Assembly (NCBI GenBank): GCA_002633005.1
Contig: NMRA01000341.1
Coordinates: 203,474 to 265,473 of the forward strand
Direction of reading: 5' to 3'
DNA length: 62,000 bases
Source of the DNA: Phoronis australis
Taxonomy: Eukaryota; Phoronida; Phoronidae
Below are positions 11,001 through 20,718 of this stretch, in pieces (the stretch's first letter is position 1; each line of letters begins with the position of its first letter). The notes under the pieces were generated by a model that was given only the letters and a program-made list of their open reading frames with translations, did no database searches and had not been told where the DNA came from. The translations under genes were made by a program, and so were the position numbers.

Positions 11001-13843
11001 GACTCATGCCTGTCACTGTGTGGGGTGTCACCCTATACTGGAAAAGGAAATTGGAGAGTTCTGTTTTCCAGCACTTCTTTTCAATATGCGATGTTCGGAT
11101 GACTTTCAAAATAGTCTCATTGCACCGTTCCACGGAACCATTAGAGCAAGGCCAGTATGGGATTCCCGTCAGATGCTCTATTGCTGCATTCTCCAAAAAA
11201 TCATCGAACTCTTTTGAAGCAAATGGTGGGCCATTGTCACCTCTTATTCTCCATGGTAGACCATGTGTCTGGAATATAGCCGTAAGAGCGTTGGTCACGT
11301 GTCTAGCATCTGTCTTAGGGAGTTGGATCACTTCCGGCCATCTGGAAAAATAATCTACAACAACTAGCAAGTGGTGTCCCGTAGGTATCTCCAACAGGTC
11401 GACAGCTAGGTCTATCCATGGCCCTTCGGGAAGTTCTGTTGAACGGATTGGTTCAGGATGGGAGGTTTTACCAAGCAACTGGCACGGGTGACAACTCTTA
11501 ATGAGAGATTCAACATGTTTGTCTATATCTGGCCACCAAACCTTGCTGCGGAGCCTGGATTTCGTTCGAACAATCCCCTGATGTCCATCATGCGCCAAGT
11601 TCAAAACCCTACGCTGCAATACCTTAGGCACAGCTATACGACTGCCTCGCATAACAACATGTCCCATAAGCCATAGCTCATCTTTTACAGCTCTGAAAAT
11701 AGGCTGTTTTACAGAAGAAAAATCACCAGAAGTAATGGCTGGTGACAGCTCATTGAGAATAGCATCTTCTGCTGAACATCGCTCCATTTCCTTCGCAGTT
11801 ATCGCACCTGGTGAAGCGTCAAGGACAGCACTATAAGCAAATAAATCATCATCTCTACGTGCAGTCTGCGAATCAGTTATTGGGAGTCTGCTCAAAGCAT
11901 CAGCTTTGTTCAATCTGCCACTGATGTGCATGACAGTAAACCTGAACTGCTGAAGGTACAACAGCCATCTCTCAATTCTAGCAGATGGTGGTTTTGAAGA
12001 TCGAGAACCCAAAACGACTATCAATGGCTTGTGGTCGGTGCACACCTCAAATTCAATGCCGCTTAGGTACAGTAAGAACTTCTCACATGCCCATCTGACT
12101 CCCAGTGCTTCGCGTTCAAACTGTGAGTATCGCTGTTCAGTTGGAGTCAGCTTGCGGCTAGCATAATAGACAGGTTGATACTGACCATCAGCCTGTTCCT
12201 GTTCCAGGATAGCACCTAAACCAACCGGTGAAGCGTCTGTTACCACTCTTGTATTGGCACCTTGTTGAAAAAATGCCATAGTTGGGGCTTCAGTGAGCAT
12301 TTTTTTAGGGTAAGGAATGCCTTCGTATGCTTCGAAGTCCAACACCACTCAGTGTCCTGCTTGGTCAAGTCGTACAGACAACTAGTTACTGAGGCAAACC
12401 CTTTTACGAACCTTGCAGAAAACTGTGCCGTTCCAAGAAAACTTCTGGGTTCTGACTTGTTGGAAGGCACTGGTGCACCTTGGATGGCCTTCTTATCGTC
12501 GTCCAGTTCCATGCCCTTTCCTGTTAGGACTATACCCATGAACTTCATCTGCTCGACGCCAACTTCACACTTTGCCTTGTTGAGAGTAAGACCATGGTCG
12601 GCAAATCTACGGACTACATTTTCCACCCTCACTGCAAGTTGCTCGTGATCACTGGCCACCACCCTAATGTCATCGTGAAGGTTGTGGACACCGTCGAGAC
12701 CACTGAGAATCTGACTGATAATGTGCTGAAATTTTTCTGTAGCCATGTTTACCCCAAACAGGAGACGCTTATACCTATAAAGACCAGAGGGTGCTGCAAA
12801 AGTTGTGATATCCCTAGAGGCAGGATGCAACTCAATCTGGTGGAACGCCATGTTAAGATCAAGTTTTGCAAAAACACGTGCATCTGAAATCTCTTGAAGT
12901 GTCTCTTCGACAGTAGGGACAGGGTGTCGCTCCCTCACTATAGCCTCATTCGCCCTGCGCATATCCACGCAAATTCTCACATCGCCATTCGGCTTCTCTA
13001 CAACAACCAGAGGATTTACCTAAGAAGTGGGAGTATTGACCTTCTCAATGATTCCAAGCTCCTCTAGTTCTTTCAACTTAGCAGTGACTTTCTCACGTCG
13101 GCTGAAGGGCACTCGTCTCAAGGGCTGGATTACTGGCTGAACACTTTCATCAATGTGGAATTTAAGTTGGTAGTCATTTAACCTACCAATACCATTGAAA
13201 ACCATGGGATACTTCATACACAACTGACCAAGTAAGTCGTTGACCTGACAGGCCACACCTATTCGCAACAGGTCAAGAGCTTCACTTGTGGATTTACTGA
13301 GCAGGGTTGGTGCATCCCCATCTACTATGAAAAATAGAGCATCACAACATTTGTTATTCTCAGGGACAATCAATTTTAGATTACATTTGCCAATGAGTGG
13401 CAAAGATTTGGTCGAGGCGTAGGGGAATACTCTACTACTACCATGTGGTTTAACAGTAACATCTTTGCAATACATTTCAAATGACGTTTTAGAAATTAGA
13501 TTGCAAGTAGAACATGAGTCAATAAGCACTGGCATAGTTACATAATTATTAACAGAAATATCTACAGGCTCAATGTCAATATTGGCGTTGACACCATATG
13601 CGTAGTAGTTGTTCTCAGGCTCCTCATCAGCTTCAGCCTCTTCTCCAGTTGTCTGATTGACATGGTAATGTCCCTTGCGATTGTTAGCACCACCAAATCT
13701 GTGTCCACTGAGCATTGTTCTTGTATTTGAGGCTGCAATGCACTAATTCGAATTATAATGATAGATTGTGTTTATGTCGACTTTGTTTTCAGGCATCACA
13801 GCCTCCTCGTGTCAAAGATGATGAGCCGTTATTGACTGACTAG
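4908..13843 (+). CDS. P2RX: P2X purinoceptor, ATP-gated cation channel (3' half of gene)
   Basis: P2X subunits form trimeric plasma-membrane channels opened by extracellular ATP. Five exons are visible: 4908-5049, 5961-6088, 6524-6680, 7171-7269 and 13793-13843, with matching phases, encoding about 191 residues. They cover the second half of the ectodomain, TM2 and the cytoplasmic tail. Family hallmarks are two Cys pairs (NCNYDD...EYC and WECNLD...SAC), the ATP-site GYNFR and the Lys of YKAYG, the GSGLALL pore segment of TM2 and a YKQKK (YxxxK) trafficking motif just after it. The tail is short and ends EPLLTD. TM1, the N-terminal ectodomain and the start codon are missing, probably upstream of the window. 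The closest vertebrate resemblance is P2X4, but orthology is not resolved. The 6.5-kb last intron carries the Gypsy element. Confidence 0.93.
5050..5960 (+). other. P2X intron
   Basis: Apart from the tRNA-like SINE near 5687-5762, no feature is recognised. A second, weakly exon-like open frame at 5841-5960 is intronic read-through into the next exon. Confidence 0.6.
5687..5762 (-). mobile_element. tRNA-derived SINE head
   Basis: On the - strand the stretch has an A box (TGGCCTAGAGTGATTGG, 5739-5755) and a perfect-looking B box (GGTTCGAGTC, 5701-5710) at tRNA spacing, but the acceptor and anticodon arms do not pair convincingly. That suits a SINE or tRNA pseudogene, not a working tRNA. The downstream body (towards 5590) has no recognised family. 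Confidence 0.55.
5961..6088 (+). CDS. P2RX: P2X exon: second Cys pair and NFR ATP-site motif
   Basis: Starts after CTCAATCCAG and ends AACTTCAG|GTGAG in phase 2. Encodes [12 protein letters not shown] (conserved disulfide) and the APGYNFR segment, whose Asn and Arg contact ATP in characterised P2X channels. Confidence 0.93.
6524..6680 (+). CDS. P2RX: P2X exon: ATP-site Lys and first part of TM2
   Basis: One base completes the Arg of NFR, then 52 codons end at TCCATT|GTAAGT. Includes [10 protein letters not shown] (ATP-binding Lys) and [11 protein letters not shown], which lines the pore in known P2X structures. Confidence 0.94.
6684..6860 (+). repeat. Degenerate GTCTGT/GTAAGTCTGT simple repeat
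   Basis: Starts inside the donor site of the preceding P2X exon: copies of 'gtaagtctgtctgcctgttt' repeat with changes. Each copy carries a GTAAGT, so the intron begins with a run of decoy 5' splice sites. Confidence 0.7.
7171..7269 (+). CDS. P2RX: P2X exon: end of TM2 and YxxxK motif
   Basis: 33 codons in phase 0 between TTATTGTAG and GTATGT. Encodes [13 protein letters not shown] (inner TM2, with the conserved Asp) and [12 protein letters not shown], the juxtamembrane motif that stabilises P2X subunits at the surface. Confidence 0.94.
7442..7578. repeat. Imperfect inverted repeat in P2X intron
   Basis: CTTACTATCTCTAT at 7442-7455 is matched on the other strand by 7565-7578 (ATAGAGATAGTAAG), and the next 15 bases of each arm are also similar. 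Probably a small MITE remnant; no target duplication was identified. Confidence 0.45.
7579..8082. other. P2X intron, no recognised feature
   Basis: Short motifs of the aagtgac/gtcact type recur but form no clear unit. No coding signal. Confidence 0.4.
8083..8935 (+). repeat. CTAGTGG modular repeat, copy 1
   Basis: Begins with an imperfect hairpin (8083-8112) that parallels those at 34237-34266 and 31483-31512. The body has CTAGTGG-like cores near 8310, 8562, 8705 and 8845, each next to AATTTT/ATTTTT, and the recurring phrases 'gattctcatgaaact' and 'tcaagaaatttgatg'. It is a diverged member of the family best seen at 34237-35910. No ORF. Confidence 0.6.
9048..9792 (-). pseudogene. gag: Gypsy gag, 3' truncated
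   Basis: A retrotransposon capsid/nucleocapsid-type protein of about 248 residues before the break. The capsid-like part includes [12 protein letters not shown] and a helix-rich stretch; a CCHC zinc knuckle [14 protein letters not shown] (C-x2-C-x4-H-x4-C) lies near residue 210. The true ATG is at 9792-9790, just after the primer-binding site; an upstream GTG is not needed. After a basic, Ser-rich tail ([17 protein letters not shown]) the frame runs at about 9050 into non-element flank and stops by chance at 8977. No protease or RT follows it here. Confidence 0.85.
9810..9827 (-). promoter_or_regulatory. Retrotransposon primer-binding site
   Basis: TGGCGACGAGGAT..., beginning with the TGG complementary to a tRNA CCA end, lies 6 bases inside the LTR boundary at 9834 and immediately before gag. 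Its place marks the 9834-9959 LTR as a 5' LTR. The matching tRNA was not determined. Confidence 0.65.
9834..9959 (-). repeat. Gypsy LTR (5' type, adjoining gag)
   Basis: 126 bp, identical to 10004-10129. In element orientation it starts TGTAGTG and ends ACGACA, and is followed by the primer-binding site. Confidence 0.88.
10004..10129 (-). repeat. Gypsy LTR (3' type, adjoining pol)
   Basis: Identical to 9834-9959. In element orientation it is preceded by the purine-rich AAGTTGGTGGCAGA (polypurine-tract position), which marks it as a 3' LTR downstream of pol. Confidence 0.88.
10369..10494 (-). pseudogene. pol: pol C-terminal tail beyond a premature stop
   Basis: Downstream of the TGA at 10495-10497 the same frame stays open for about 40 more codons and ends in a basic/SDYVFS tail typical of Gypsy integrase C-termini. 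The region is a near-duplicate of the preceding 75 bases ([19 protein letters not shown] twice). The TGA probably arose from a CGA by CpG decay. Confidence 0.6.
10495..12348 (-). pseudogene. pol: Gypsy pol: RNase H and integrase
   Basis: 617-codon open frame. The RNase H part is at residues 1-140 ([35 protein letters not shown]). The integrase follows: HHCC zinc site around residue 255-300 (HDGHQG ... CHPCQ), then the DDE core with Asp in WIDLAVDLL, Asp in RGDNGPPF and Glu in [10 protein letters not shown]. All three catalytic acids are present. A chromatin-end C-terminal part follows. The frame is disconnected from RT by a frameshift near 12300-12340; the ATG at its start is internal, not a real start. 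Confidence 0.9.
12240..12980 (-). pseudogene. pol: Gypsy pol: reverse transcriptase
   Basis: Contains RT landmarks in order: [31 protein letters not shown], the LLFGVN segment, and NLHDDIRV with the catalytic Asp pair. The thumb/connection part ends near HTKAFLTLK, after which the correct frame continues in the RNase H ORF, so one indel separates them. Upstream, the frame is cut from the protease by a TAG at about 13020. Confidence 0.88.
13020..13715 (-). pseudogene. pol: Gypsy pol: protease and start of RT
   Basis: 231 codons. [13 protein letters not shown] lies at the retropepsin active-site position; retropepsins need D-[ST]-G, and here the third residue is Cys, so the protease is probably dead. 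The C-terminal part ([25 protein letters not shown]) is the usual N-terminal RT segment of Gypsy pol. The ORF ends at a TAG within the RT domain and the frame reopens at once with [12 protein letters not shown]. Confidence 0.85.
13793..13843 (+). CDS. P2RX: P2X last exon: cytoplasmic C-terminus
   Basis: After GTTTTCAG, 16 codons and [19 protein letters not shown]. Phase 0 matches the previous exon. The di-leucine after acidic residues looks like an endocytic signal. The assignment rests on phase, splice site and the open frame; a 17-codon exon could be missed or alternative. Confidence 0.75.
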   Translation, partial: ASQPPRVKDDEPLLTD

Positions 13844-14963
13844 AGGATAAAATGCTGTGTAAGTGTGACACACAATTTCCCTCTATTTTCAAGTATTAAT
13901 AAAGTAGATATGGGAAAGTGCACAACTTTGAACAGCTGAGTACTTCTTGCCATCCTACTCTCTTTAAACCTGCTGCATACTAGAACTACCCAGTCACTGA
14001 CTTTAGCTTCATACGTGGCTCACAGCAAATATCCCTGATTAAAGTGATGAAAGTGTTTATGTAATAAGGCTAATTGGCAAAGTGTAAATTAAATCTTTCA
14101 TTCAGAATTTCAGTATACCGTGATTTAAAGGGGAACGCGTGAATAATTTTGCTTTTGTCCATATAACATGATGATACACTTAGTGAATGGAATGTATTCA
14201 TTGATCATTGAAGCAGCCTATCCTGTTCTATTCTCATCATAGTTGCTAACAATGAGACCATGACCTCACCATACACCTTGAGTTGTGCCAGAGATCTGTT
14301 TCATGAAAGTGAGTTAATACTTAAGACAGAAATGTGGTCTTAGTATGGTCCTGCTTCACCATTTCTGCAAGAAAGATTTAGCGAAGTTCTGATGAGCGGT
14401 CATAAAAACATGCCTCAGTCAGTAGTAATTAGTTTATATTCTCTGAGATTTTGCTGTGCTAAAGTGTGACTTGGTTATTTTTCAGAAATAACTGCATGTA
14501 GGGTAAGACCAAATTTCTGACTTTTCATGAAGCAGCTACAAAAGGTGTCCAGATTGCTCTGTTAACAGGCTCATATGACTGTTAGCTGAGCAGTGTACAC
14601 TGATAGCATGCCTGAGTCTACTTTGCCGTGTGAACAACACGTGTCCTCTACATCTCCTGACTCCACACTGCAGTTTGTCTTTACTGTCTTAATTTTTTTT
14701 ACAGTTGGCACTTTCCGAGAAGAGTCCACTCTTTAACCTTTGACCTCACGTTCTTCGTTTGTCTGAGGCACTGACAAGGGAAGTGTAAATTGGACTCCTT
14801 ACTTGTGCTAGCGTAATCAGGTGTGGGCTGTCAATGGGATGCACTGTTGTAATGAATAGCTCTTGCATATTGAATTGTTTGTTGACTATTTTGTCATGAT
14901 GTGATTTATTTGTGCTCTTTACTTGTTACCCACTTACCTATCCAGTGGTACTTGATAAATAAA
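13844..14963 (+). other. P2X 3' UTR (probable)
   Basis: No coding signal. AATAAA at 14958-14963 is the best polyadenylation signal; another candidate is near 15979. Short ORFs within it look random. Confidence 0.5.
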
Positions 14964-16264
14964 ATGTGCTTAACTTTTAACAATTGATTATTTAGAGTTT
15001 AAGGTGAATGCAACATTCCATGTTTTTCATGAGAGCTGTGGTCTGCAGATGAACTCATTCCACTGTGTACATTTTAGAATAGTCACGTGTCGTGTGCCGT
15101 TGCATTATTCTAGAGTTAAATTGCTGTTTTGTAATTGCTATATCTTGACCAATGCTCATTTTTGGCTGTCCCAGATTTTGAGAACCTGTCGATTGCTGAA
15201 CAGCGCTCGTTATTCTGTGGATGATATTTGTATTCGAAATCAGGTACAGCTAATAGGAACTAGTGCTATCTTCATGTATGGAAAATATGTGGATAAAACA
15301 AAGCAATGTTGTACATTTAGAATATGATATATAGGTAGTCCCAAGAACATTTTTAACAAAAATGTTATAAAATAGGAATACTTGGAATTTCCTAGCAAGA
15401 AATCCATTAACTGAGAACTACTGGTGATTGCTGTATTCCAGAAATCACAAACTTTTTTTGCAAAATGCAGGAGCTAGGGAAGATGTTGCAGTTGACTCTT
15501 ATTGAAAAGGAACATGGATGGATATTTTCAGACTCTGCACAACTGACTCCATCAAGAGTCTTTGCATGCTCCACAAAATAATAACTTGTCATTCAACTGC
15601 TGCATCTCGGCTTACGTGTGTGCTCATTTCATTGTTTTTCACCTTGGTGCATGACTTTTGTTGGCTAATCCCGGTTTGATGGTCAAACTTGAAAATGTCT
15701 ACAATAAGAGTCACAAGTGACAATTCTTACAACTCACATGCAGTGCAGAACTAACTTTTGGAAAATCCCAGTAGTTCACTGCAAAACCATATTCTGATAC
15801 TCATGTTTTATAATAATTTTGTTGACATATTTTAGGGATACCTTGCAAGTTTATGAATTTCTGAACATGTACCTTTTTCTTGTGTATTGTTTTGAAAAAA
15901 TATATGAAAATGACTTGATTGGAAGAGATAACTTATTCAAACCTCATGCTAATAATTCTGATTGTTTTTGTATGTTGTTAAATAAATGATTATGTTACAA
16001 TTTCTTCTCATTTACATTAAACTAAAAGTGGTTATAAACCCGACTTTCTCTAAAAAAACTGATTTCGAGTTAGACCAATACTTATTGTTAGAAAATTGGT
16101 CTTTCTTGTTCCATACTTAGAAGTGATTTATGAGATTAGAAAAAAATGCTACATGTAGTCACTTCTCGAAGTTACTGCTTGAGACCAGGCTTCACAAACT
16201 GGCTTGGAATGGGACATTTTATGTGAAATCAAATTTTAGTTTCATTAACCGCCAACACTGGCTT
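14964..16264. other. Intergenic stretch
   Basis: No gene recognised. The stretch 16177-16200 ends in GAGACCAGGCTT, similar to the terminus of the 4461-4849 MITE, but a matching left end was not found. Confidence 0.4.
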
Positions 16265-16335
16265 ACAGCAGTGTGAACTGATGAGGCTAACCTCATTGTA
16301 AATATTACATTAATAAATAGTAAATAATAAATCAT
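16265..16335 (+). mobile_element. LINE 3' tail (family B)
   Basis: Shares 'agcagtgtgaactgatg' and 'ttgtaaatattaca' with 3730-3780 and 54311-54357, followed by a TAAATAATAAAT tail. Confidence 0.65.
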
Positions 16336-16439
16336 TCCTGGTTACAATGTAGCCTATCACGGTAACAGTGGTTGTGGCATCATCCTGCTCAATAAATACA
16401 CATTTTGTCTTGCCTTAACTTGCCCACAGTTATGCAACT

Positions 16440-18240
16440 GTTTGATTGAAATTTATTTCGGTCTCAGAAAAATTCAATATGGGTTGTTTTACCGATCACC
16501 TCAGTCACCAACTGAAAGAAAACACTACTTCAAAGCTCTAGCCCATCAGTTAGCGAAATTTAACGCAATAGCGTTAGTATAGTCACCAATGGTGACTTTA
16601 ATGCCTGAAACTCCACCTGTTTTGATGATGATCATGACAATACAGCCGGACTACAATTGTTTGATATCTTGCTTTCTAATGACTGCGTACGGCCAATTAA
16701 TGAGCATACGCGCATGGCTAACATTTATCAATCATGTATTGATCTCTTCATAACAAGCAATTTGAGTAGGCCTATCATTGAATCATGTTCTGTACTACCT
16801 CCTGTTGGCATTCTGATCACCACACTGTTGAAACCACTCTAATATTTAAGAAACTGGCCAAAGAACAAGACACCACACGAACCATATAGAAATATGATCA
16901 AGTCGACATCTATGAACTACGTCAGGATCCACTGATTGGGATTCCGACACCGGCGACATTGATGATACTGCTTAACTCTTCACTACTACTATTTATGACA
17001 TTTTAAAAACAACGTTCCTTCAACTAAAAAGTAATTAATCACAACAGCCAACTATGGTCCAACAATAATATTAAATGGCAATCCGCACAAGAAGCAGACT
17101 TAAAAAACAGCTCGTTTAGAAGATCTAAGAACACTGCAATCTACAACAGATACAAGGAACAGTCTCGCCTGACAGAGACTTAAGTAAATCTAGCTGATCA
17201 CCACCAAAAGCTTTTTTTCACTTATCAACAGTGTACACGTAAGCAGGAACTCCAACGAATATTGGAATATTATCTATTACATACGCGGCAGTCAACAACA
17301 ATTCTCTTCAGTTACTCCGTCATCAACCACAATTGAAACCTGGCTTCAAATAGCAGTGACAAGCGTGACCCACTTCTGAAATTTTTCGTAAACAGAAGCC
17401 ACATTACACCAACTGATGCGGGTAATTTTCCCTTTCTTCATGAACGTTGTCTCAATCAAGTGTCTGATATCCTGGTTAATCAAACAGACGTCCGCAAGTA
17501 TCTCAATGGAATTGATCCCAATATAAGAATGATGGCACAGCTTTTATCACAAGGATGATGATCATAGTGATAACCAACGAAATTGCAATGCCTTTAACCA
17601 ACCTATTTAACAAACGTCTTTAGCTAGATATGTATCCGTCTTCTTGGAAACATGGAATTATGGTCCCTATACATAAAAAAGTCTTCAAAACTGAAATTTA
17701 TAATTATTACCCAATAACTTCATTTAACACCTCGGCTATCCAAAATCTTCGAGATCATTGCTCAAAATATTCTTACATTTCTTAAACAAAGCAACTTGAC
17801 TTATCATCGTCAATTTGGATTTTTCCCTGGAAACAGCACCGTTGCACAATTTGTTGAAACAGTACATGAGATTCAAAGGGCGCAAATGTCAGGTCCATCT
17901 TTCAATATATAACCCCTGCTTTCGACAGTATCCCTCATGACCTTCTACTCCACAAACTTCGATCCTAAGGCATTACTGGGAATCTTATAAGTATGGTCAC
18001 CTCATACGCCCTCCTGGCTTTATAAACGCAGGTGTACCGCATGGTAGCACATCTGACCCTCTTCTCTTCTTGGTTCATATCAATGACCTTCCTGATAACC
18101 TGTCACGTAGAACATACCTTAATGCAGATGACACGGCGCTTATTTACCCCTTTGCAGGAGGCAGCCCTTGGAATTTTTGCAGCTGCAACACGACTTGAGG
18201 ACTGTGTTGAAGCAGAATTAAGTGAAAAGCAACAAGACTG
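16440..18240 (+). pseudogene. Dead LINE: endonuclease and reverse transcriptase remnants
   Basis: Read across several frames, the + strand resembles a non-LTR retrotransposon ORF2. The APE-type endonuclease part shows GLFYRSPSQSPTE, NGDFNA, QLFDILLSNDC and, near 16800, a GI(S)DH-like segment. RT remains follow near 17630-18140: PSSWKHGIMVPIHKK, FDSIPHDLL, GVPHGST.DPLLF, INDLPD and an NADDTAL box where YADD is expected. At least eight stops or frameshifts make it inactive. CR1/Jockey-like affinity is likely but not shown. Confidence 0.75.
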
Positions 18241-18730
18241 AATTGTATATGAACAGTTTAATTTTATAATTTGACTGTTCACTAGAGATGAGAGCGCACA
18301 ATTGTCACCTATGAAATTTTCTTGAATGTTTCCTGCCCAATCACTTTAACTCATACTTCTTTAATTACAATAGAGATTCTCGTCTCTTTTAGCGCGAAAC
18401 CTGTGGCGCCTTCTTACATGTAATTCCTACTTGGCAAGACATCGAAACGATTTTTATTTTGATAGGGTTCTTAACCTGTCTTCTTTGCTTCCGTATCAAA
18501 TGAACACGATTCTTTTGTTTTTAGATGCTCTTAAAGTCTAGCTGCCGGCCGGTTCGTTGGATATCATCGAACTAGAGTGGATTTTAACAGATATGGCTTT
18601 TGCGTTGTCAAACTTAATGCTTAATTTGCTTTAATCTATTTAAACTGCAAATAAATTTCGCATTCTAAGAGTTGATAATTTTTCGCAGAAACGACTTCTT
18701 TCACATTCAACATACATGTATATTTCTTTC
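18241..18730. other. Gene-free stretch
   Basis: No recognised feature between the LINE remnant and the telomere-like tract. Confidence 0.45.
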
Positions 18731-18734
18731 TTGC

Positions 18735-18960
18735 ATATCTAACCCAAACCCTAATTCTTCGAACAAAAAAACTTGTCCCTGATCCTAACGATAACGAAAA
18801 CACTAACCCGAACGATAACCCCAACCTTAACCTTAACGCTAACACTAACCCTAATCTGACCCTAACCGTAACCCTAACCCTGACTCAAGGAAAACTCTAA
18901 CCAAAACCAGAAACCCCAAACAGTAACCCTATCCGTAACCCTAATGGAAGCCCCAAACCC
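18735..18960 (-). repeat. Degenerate interstitial telomere-like repeats
   Basis: Variants of CCCTAA on the + strand (TTAGGG on the - strand) are dense here: 'ctaaccctaatctgaccct', 'ccgtaaccctaaccct' and others, with many point changes and some expansions. It is not a pure telomere array. TTAGGG is the common metazoan telomere unit. Confidence 0.7.
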
Positions 18961-18984
18961 AACTTGAAACCCCCAATAGAAATA

Positions 18985-19875
18985 AAGAAACTCATCGACC
19001 CCGTGCACCTCCCATGGTTAGCAAGTTGAAAGAAACTTCAAGGGTTAGTTTTCGGCAATAGGCGCAGGAAAGCCTGCAATTTTGGCCGCAGCTACCCCAA
19101 AGAGCGCAAAATTGCGCAAGTCTCTTCTCCGCTCTCTGGTAAAACGTCTACTGATGACAATTAAACTAAACCTTGAAACTCGTTTTTTTTTCTACTCCGC
19201 GACCCCTTGCGCCTCCCGTTGTTCGCAAGTTGAAAGAAACTGGACATTCAACGTTCAGTGTTTCGGCAATCGGCGCACGAAATCGGTTTATTGCTGACAA
19301 ACTAACAGCTGAAAGTCGGATTTTTCCACTAGCCGACCCCGTGACCCTCCCTTGGTTCGCACAAAAGAAAGAAACTGAACTTTCAACTTACAGTTTTTTG
19401 ACAATCGCCGCAGGAAGTCGTGCGCGTTTGATCTACCCTCTGGTACTAAAAGGTCTATTGCTGACAAACTAACCGTTGAAAGTCGGGTTTTTTAGAACTC
19501 CCCGACACCATGCACAATCCTTGGTTCGCAAGTAGAAAGGAACTGTACTTTACCGGTTAGTTTTTCGGAAATCGGCGCACGACTTCGTTCAATTTTGGCC
19601 TGCCCTAACGAGCGCGAAAATGCTCGAGTTTCTCTGCCCTCTGGTGAAAGGTCTGTTGCTGACAAACTACCCGATGACCAAAGTCGGTTTTTTTCCACAC
19701 ATCGACCCCGTGCACCTTCCTTGGTTCGCAAGTTAAAAGAAATTGGACTTTCAAAGGTTAGTTTTTTGGCAATCGGCGCACAAATGTCTGGCCTACCTCA
19801 ACCAGCGCGAAAATGCTGTCGCGAGTTTTTTCGCCCTCTGGTAAAAGGTGCATTGCTGACACACTACCGTTGTCA
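18985..19875 (+). repeat. Diverged tandem satellite, five units
   Basis: A block containing CGACCCCGTGCAC.. then TTGGTTCGCAAGTT and GGCAATCGGCGCA recurs from about 18994, 19191, 19332, 19498 and 19701. Units are 140-205 bp and differ by indels and roughly 15-25 percent. Higher GC and many CpGs set it apart from its AT-rich surroundings. Several ORFs on both strands are accidental. Confidence 0.75.
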
Positions 19876-19879
19876 CCCA

Positions 19880-20718
19880 GAATAGTAAAACGGAACTGCC
19901 AAAAATAATTTCGACTTCAGAGTAGAAAGGTTATATTCTGGCCCCTGAATGCTTGGGTGCGGCATGAGGCATTCCTCCAGTTCTACGGTTAATATAATGT
20001 CTATAATGGATAAAACACTGGTCAAAGGTTTTATTTCACCTTCTTAAACATAAGGAACTCAAGATCATGTGCAATACATCGAATCTGATTTTCAACACTC
20101 AACATACGTACATGTGGACCTACAAAAAGAGAACATAGGAGTTTGTGAGTTTCTAATAATGTTAAGTGAGTATAGTTTGAAAATAAGACCTTATTTTCGT
20201 CTATTATAATTTGCATTTGACAAGTAATATGCAAGGCATGCAATGAAGTAACAGTGTTTACAGCACCTGACAAGAACATCACTCAATCAACATACAAATG
20301 TGGATCAATGACCCGACCACTCATGATTGTTTCCTCTGATTTTTAAATTTTCATTCTTCTTCTTATCTGCTCGCCCTCATGTCAGGGTTTGATGGTTTCC
20401 TCGGTGTGTGCTCCGTTAAATGATTGCCAATATCGCAAGTTATCATACTGGTTTCAGCCAATCAAAAGGTAGAAGTAGCGGAAGTCACGTAACAACAAAG
20501 GTTGGTGCCCAACCTAAATATAAGTAATAAACAGTATGATCTCTGCAATTATTGTCAATTAATGGAAACTTGAGAGAGTGAAGATATTGACATGAATCAC
20601 TTTTTACAAAAACCTGACATCGCAATAGCAGAGGGTTTATTAGACCCAGACCATCCAACCACCACAACACTGCTAAATCTAAGATGAACACAAATTCAGC
20701 TTATGGAATGCATTTGTA
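19880..20718. other. Possible 3' UTR of the - strand gene
   Basis: On the - strand AATAAA occurs near 20639-20634, about 85 bases past the stop at 20719, and again near 20035-20030. The 83-codon - strand frame at 20031-20282 is not recognised. Confidence 0.35.

Larger units (their letters stand above)
9027..13735 (-). mobile_element. Rearranged Gypsy (Metaviridae) LTR retrotransposon
   Basis: On the - strand the order is protease-RT-RNase H-integrase (13715 to about 10369), purine-rich tract, LTR (10129-10004), 44-bp spacer, LTR (9959-9834), primer-binding site, gag (9792-9051). An intact element would read LTR-gag-pol-LTR, so this copy is permuted or is a pair of truncated copies. The 126-bp LTRs are identical, start TG and end CA. 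RT-RNase H-integrase order is diagnostic of Gypsy, not Copia. pol has in-frame stops and a frameshift, and the protease motif is altered, so it is defective. A 24-bp sequence (9027-9050) recurs in the spacer (9960-9983). It lies in the last P2X intron, antisense to the gene and 58 bp from the final acceptor. Confidence 0.88.

Noticed and set aside
12262-12887. + strand ORFs over the pol region
   Set aside because: Antisense shadows of RT; the - strand has the motifs.
19082-19885. Several ORFs of 70-99 aa
   Set aside because: They fall in a diverged satellite, on both strands, with no shared frame between units.
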